A stretch of DNA of 8,471 bases from Pseudomonadota bacterium. Lineage in GTDB: Bacteria > Pseudomonadota > Gammaproteobacteria > Arenicellales > Poriferihabitantaceae. The notes under the pieces were generated by a model. The model did not search any database. It saw only the letters and a program-made list of their open reading frames with translations, and was not told the origin of the DNA. Position numbers and translations under genes: made by a program. The DNA lies in NCBI GenBank assembly GCA_024226105.1, contig JAAELZ010000170.1, forward strand, positions 1 to 8,471. Reading direction: 5' to 3'. The stretch's first letter is position 1, and every line of letters begins with the position of its first letter. Shown here in pieces: positions 6,403 through 8,471 of this stretch.

Positions 6403-6511
6403 GCGGAGTGGTGGCACAAGTTCAGTGAACGCTTCGCCAGCCAACACGCGCGCAAGCAGAGCTTTCGCACTCCAGCGATCACGGGAAATATCAAAGATCC
6501 CCAAAACAGTT
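6403..6511 (-). repeat. REP-like element 3 (unpaired or half-decayed)
   Basis: Read on the minus strand from 6511, this starts AACTGTTTTGGGGATCTTTG, matching the left flank of element 1 at 5301-5320 with two differences. It goes on to TTTCCCG and GGAGTGCGAAAGC. From GGAG onward it aligns without gaps over 44 bases to element 2, ending in GGCGAAGCG, with about nine mismatches. The unit R5 is GGAG (6473-6470) plus stem GCGAAAGC, loop TCT, stem GCTTGCGC (6468-6450), one mismatched pair. The other end has only a weak inverted GCGGAGTG at 6403-6410, so the partner is lost or degraded. It ends about 205 bp upstream of the CxxC gene. Confidence 0.65.
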
Positions 6512-6716
6512 ACAATATAATAATATTTTGCAAGCTTTATTTTGCGGGATTTTCGAATAGATGGCCAGGGCTGATTTTTTTTGCCCGCGAATTACACGAA
6601 TGACCATGAATTCTCAAGACACATCCGGAGGCGCACATCCGCAGTGAATCAAAGGAAATCAACCCCAGGCTGCGGAATAACTTGACGAATTTGTGCGCAT
6701 GTGTCAGGGTGGTGTT
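6512..6716. other. Upstream region of the CxxC protein gene
   Basis: This stretch must contain the promoter and leader of the gene at 6717. I see no confident -35/-10 pair. A T-rich tract (TGATTTTTTTTGCC near 6572) is followed by CCGCGAATTACACGAATGA, a phrase that I recall from dispersed intergenic repeats in other bacteria. CACATCCG occurs twice about 16 bp apart (near 6620 and 6636). A minus-strand open frame crosses this stretch and runs into the gene, but it has no domain and looks like chance. Confidence 0.4.
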
Positions 6717-7208
6717 ATGGCAGAAAGAAAAAAGAAAGCTCAATTCGGCGCTCTGCCGCCGTTGTATAAATTTATTCTGAATCCCTATCCGAGCCAACAC
6801 ATGTCGCGCTGTCTGTTTTGTGAGCGCAAATCCGGGCGGCGCAAAGTTCCACTGCTGATCCAAATCAAGCCCAGACAGATGATCGCGCTGAATTACACCT
6901 GCCGCTATTGTTCCGGGTGCGATCTGCTCATCGCCCATAAGCATGAAATCGAGCATCTAATGACAGAGTTTTTTCGTCATCAAATGCCTGAATCAATCGG
7001 CAATGACTATTTGATAATCGGGACGGTGGAGAAAAAAGCCTGGCGCGCAGATTTCGAACAACTACAGCCTCCGGCTGAAATCAGCCCCCATACCCATGAT
7101 TTTAAGCTTGTCTACCAGGAACTTCGGATGGTTCTGTCAGGCTGGTATTTTGATCATGAAGAGCCGCCGGCTACGGAGCCGCCAGCGTCAGAAGAGTGGG
7201 TGAAGTGA
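6717..7208 (+). CDS. Uncharacterised protein with CxxC...CxxCxxC cysteine clusters, probable zinc-ribbon domain
   Basis: This is a 163-residue soluble protein from the ATG at 6717. Residues 1-12 are basic (AERKKK). FILNPYPSQHMSRCLFCERK (19-38) brings the first CxxC (C32, C35), and ALNYTCRYCSGCDLLIAHKH (57-76) the second (C62, C65, C68, with H74 and H76 nearby). The 26-residue spacing fits a zinc ribbon or a small metal site. The segments LLIAHKHEIEH and IGNDYLIIGTVEKKAWR (94-110) are strongly patterned, and I recall proteins with the same block order in other environmental bacteria, without a named family. The tail is acidic and Pro-rich (EEPPATEPPASEEW). An alternative GTG start at 6693 would add eight residues. 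I prefer 6717 because AGGGTGG (6706-6712) lies four bases before it. DNA, RNA or protein binding are all possible. Confidence 0.8.
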   Translation: MAERKKKAQFGALPPLYKFILNPYPSQHMSRCLFCERKSGRRKVPLLIQIKPRQMIALNYTCRYCSGCDLLIAHKHEIEHLMTEFFRHQMPESIGNDYLIIGTVEKKAWRADFEQLQPPAEISPHTHDFKLVYQELRMVLSGWYFDHEEPPATEPPASEEWVK

Positions 7209-7238
7209 GCTAAAATTTTATACCAACATCAAGCAAGA

Positions 7239-7363
7239 TATAGATTGCCAGATAAATAATTACACGGCGTTATCAGTCGAAATCCTCGACGACGTACGAA
7301 ACAGTACGACTTACTCGGATTTCTCCCGCTAGCCTTATGTCATTAATTATCTGACAATCTATA
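7239..7363. repeat. 125-bp palindromic MITE-like element abutting the response regulator RBS
   Basis: The ends are inverted copies. Left from 7239 reads TATAGATTGCCAGATAAATA and continues to 7265. The reverse complement of the right end (7363 back to 7337) reads TATAGATTGTCAGATAATTA, about four differences over 27 bases. Inner stems are GAAATCC (7279-7285) with GGATTTC (7317-7323), and CGTAC (7293-7297) with GTACG (7304-7308) around GAAACA. The outer TA dinucleotides could be target duplications, as for IS630/Tc1-mariner-derived MITEs, but that is a guess. It is unrelated to the GGAG family. Transcripts crossing it would fold into a long hairpin ending four bases before the Shine-Dalgarno of the next gene. 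Confidence 0.75.
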
Positions 7364-7366
7364 GAA

Positions 7367-7372
7367 GAGGAG
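7367..7372 (+). promoter_or_regulatory. Strong Shine-Dalgarno of the response regulator gene
   Basis: GAGGAG followed by ACAATT and ATG is a near-consensus site at ideal spacing. It supports the start at 7379 and independent translation from the gene upstream. Confidence 0.85.
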
Positions 7373-7378
7373 ACAATT

Positions 7379-8245
7379 ATGTTTTTTAAGCAATGGCAAA
7401 TCCTGGTAGTAGACGATGAACCCGATATGTTAAGTATTTCCCGTTTAGCGATGAAGAATTATGAGGTCTATGGTTTGCCCGTGAAAATCCTTACCGCCGC
7501 CAGTAAGGCCGCCGCGATAGAATTTTTCGAGACGAAACCGACGTTAATGCCCACTATTGCGGTGGCCTTTATTGATGTGGTCATGGAAACCGATGAGGCG
7601 GGGCTGGAGTTATGCCAATACATTCGGGAAGAGTTGAACAATAAAGCAACCCAGATATTTGTCCGCACGGGCCAGCCCGGGATCGCGCCAGAACGCAAGG
7701 TGATTGACCGGTATGATATTAACGGTTACTTCGCCAAAGTCGAAATGACTGAGAATAAGCTGTATTCATTGACCAAGAGCGGCGTCCGTCAATTTCTCTG
7801 GAATTGGCAGGCCATGGCGGTATTGTTGAGCATAAATGCGCTTATGACGAACGCGGGCTCACGCGAACATTTGCAGACCACATTTCGAAAGGTCATTTCC
7901 GATCTCGCAGGCAAACCAACAGGAGCGGGGGTTCATGAAGCCATACAGCAAGAATTGTATCTAGGGGGCACAGGGTTATGCATAGACAGTCAGAACATGG
8001 ATGCTGACACCGCGCGGACGTTGAAACAACAGCTTGAACAACGGGAAGGGCTCTCCTTAGACCTCCAGGGAGATAAATATGTTCGCACAGAAGATAATCT
8101 GCATTTGATCACAATTGCCCCGGACGCGAACCGAGTCAACCCCTTTTTACTCTTCCGCACCGCGTTTGATTTCCCGGAGAATATCATTACCATGCTCTAT
8201 AGTGTTCTCAAGACATTTGCGATCCTGTGGACGCAGGCAAAGTAG
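7379..8245 (+). CDS. Response regulator: receiver domain with divergent DUF3369-like output region
   Basis: This 288-residue protein has an N-terminal CheY-like receiver (about 5-130). The acidic pocket is D12-D13 in ILVVDDEPD, the phosphoacceptor is D66 in AFIDVVMETDEAGLEL, the conserved Thr is T97 in FVRTGQPGIAPE and the Lys is K120 in GYFAKVE. The block VVMETDEAGL, RTGQPGxAPE, VIDRYDINGYFAK is the signature of the receiver found in DUF3369 proteins, which usually continue into DUF3369 and often an HD-GYP phosphodiesterase. Here residues 140-288 resemble only the start of DUF3369 (helical NALMTNAGSREHLQTTFRKV, then a small beta-rich section). There is no HD-GYP motif and no DNA-binding helix-turn-helix. 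Output is therefore unknown, perhaps protein-protein signalling. No histidine kinase is in the window, so it is an orphan unless the partner lies to the right. The gene lies 170 bp after the CxxC gene on the same strand. Confidence 0.9.
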   Translation: MFFKQWQILVVDDEPDMLSISRLAMKNYEVYGLPVKILTAASKAAAIEFFETKPTLMPTIAVAFIDVVMETDEAGLELCQYIREELNNKATQIFVRTGQPGIAPERKVIDRYDINGYFAKVEMTENKLYSLTKSGVRQFLWNWQAMAVLLSINALMTNAGSREHLQTTFRKVISDLAGKPTGAGVHEAIQQELYLGGTGLCIDSQNMDADTARTLKQQLEQREGLSLDLQGDKYVRTEDNLHLITIAPDANRVNPFLLFRTAFDFPENIITMLYSVLKTFAILWTQAK

Positions 8246-8378
8246 GCCGATTTTAAACGGATCTTGGGTAATTCCGATGATGACAGGAGTTCGGAAGCAC
8301 AACTTTCGAAGTATGGGCCTGGCTCGCCAGGCATCTAGTGTTTTCGCAAGATTAAAATGACGGATGTGCTTCCCTCCC
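8246..8378 (+). repeat. REP-like element 4 (degenerate pair) downstream of the response regulator
   Basis: About 11 bases after the stop, AACGGATCTTGGGTAATTCC reproduces the family flank, followed by GACAGGAG and unit R6. A perfect hairpin, GCCTGG CTCG CCAGGC (8317-8332), follows. The far side carries GTGCTTCC (8366-8373), the exact inverse of GGAAGCAC (8293-8300) in R6, and then CTCC, so a decayed partner unit is likely. The 8317-8332 hairpin could also help end the response regulator transcript, although no T tract follows it directly. Confidence 0.55.
8286..8310 (+). repeat. REP-like unit R6 (GGAG plus hairpin)
   Basis: GGAG (8286-8289) precedes stem TTCGGAAG (8290-8297), loop CACAA, stem CTTTCGAA (8303-8310), with one G-U pair. 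The stem differs from the other copies while GGAG and overall shape are retained. Confidence 0.5.
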
Positions 8379-8471
8379 CTCACCCCAGCCCTTACGGCTT
8401 TCTTATAAAAAAAATGTGGTGATGTGGCTTCTACCGGCAACCCACCCCTAACCCTATGGCTTTCTTATAAA
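8372..8471. repeat. C-rich direct repeat, two copies, cut by the window edge
   Basis: GGCTTTCTTATAAA occurs at 8396-8409 and 8458-8471, a 62-bp period. Each copy is preceded by a similar C-rich stretch (CCCTCACCCCAGCCCTTAC and CCCACCCCTAACCCTAT). The repeat may continue beyond the window. Two copies with a short, unmatched interval are not enough to call a CRISPR array; a tandem intergenic repeat is more likely. Confidence 0.5.

Noticed and set aside
5301..6511. Decayed insertion sequence with transposase
   Set aside because: No frame in or between the elements shows transposase motifs; the repeats are too short and hairpin-based.
6537..6956. Minus-strand frame of 139 codons across the start of the CxxC gene
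   Set aside because: It overlaps a better supported gene with its own ribosome binding site, and shows no domain or signal.
7209..7378. Riboswitch in the response regulator leader
   Set aside because: The structure is explained by an end-to-end palindrome typical of a mobile repeat, and no known aptamer core is visible.
8372..8471. CRISPR array
   Set aside because: Only two copies, poorly matched C-rich part, an interval of about 25 bases and no cas genes in the window.

Overview
The window looks like a piece of a large, repeat-rich Gram-negative bacterial chromosome. Two predicted envelope proteins and one integral membrane transporter sit beside intracellular signalling proteins, and the intergenic spaces are packed with palindromic repeats. 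Nothing here identifies a taxon: there is no rRNA, tRNA or housekeeping gene. The mix (P-loop ATPase fused to Sel1/TPR-like repeats, a DUF3369-type response regulator, a CxxC protein of unknown function, several families of small palindromes) recalls filamentous or candidate-phylum bacteria with big sensory gene sets such as Candidatus Moduliflexota, but that is only an impression.

Layout. Four genes lie on the minus strand across the first three quarters: an 897-residue ATPase with a long C-terminal Sel1-like repeat domain (163-2856), a ten-helix DMT/EamA-type transporter (3197-4099), an exported Pro/Tyr-rich protein with a C-terminal membrane helix (4214-5131) and a small membrane-anchored extracytoplasmic protein (5620-6108). 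Two genes lie on the plus strand: a CxxC...CxxC protein of an uncharacterised family (6717-7208) and a response regulator (7379-8245). The spacers are long (about 115 to 608 bp), so most genes are probably transcribed on their own. The only plausible co-transcribed pair is the CxxC protein and the response regulator, and a 125-bp palindrome separates them.

The most notable content is between the genes. The same unit occurs six times (5354, 5530 reversed, 6215, 6329 reversed, 6473 reversed, 8286): a GGAG tetranucleotide followed directly by a short hairpin. Hairpin sequences differ between copies while pairing is mostly kept. The units are arranged as inverted pairs or orphans and share a flank close to CGGATCTTTGATAATTCCCG. 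This is the architecture of REP/BIME elements mobilised by RAYT (TnpA_REP) transposases, although no such transposase is in the window. At least two unrelated palindromic elements are also present: one at 12-117 just downstream of the ATPase, and one at 7239-7363 abutting the ribosome binding site of the response regulator. A C-rich direct repeat begins at the right edge.

Functionally there is no clear pathway. The ATPase and the response regulator are both signalling proteins. The two exported proteins have no recognisable enzymatic domain. I found no convincing defence system, CRISPR array, prophage or intact transposase gene.
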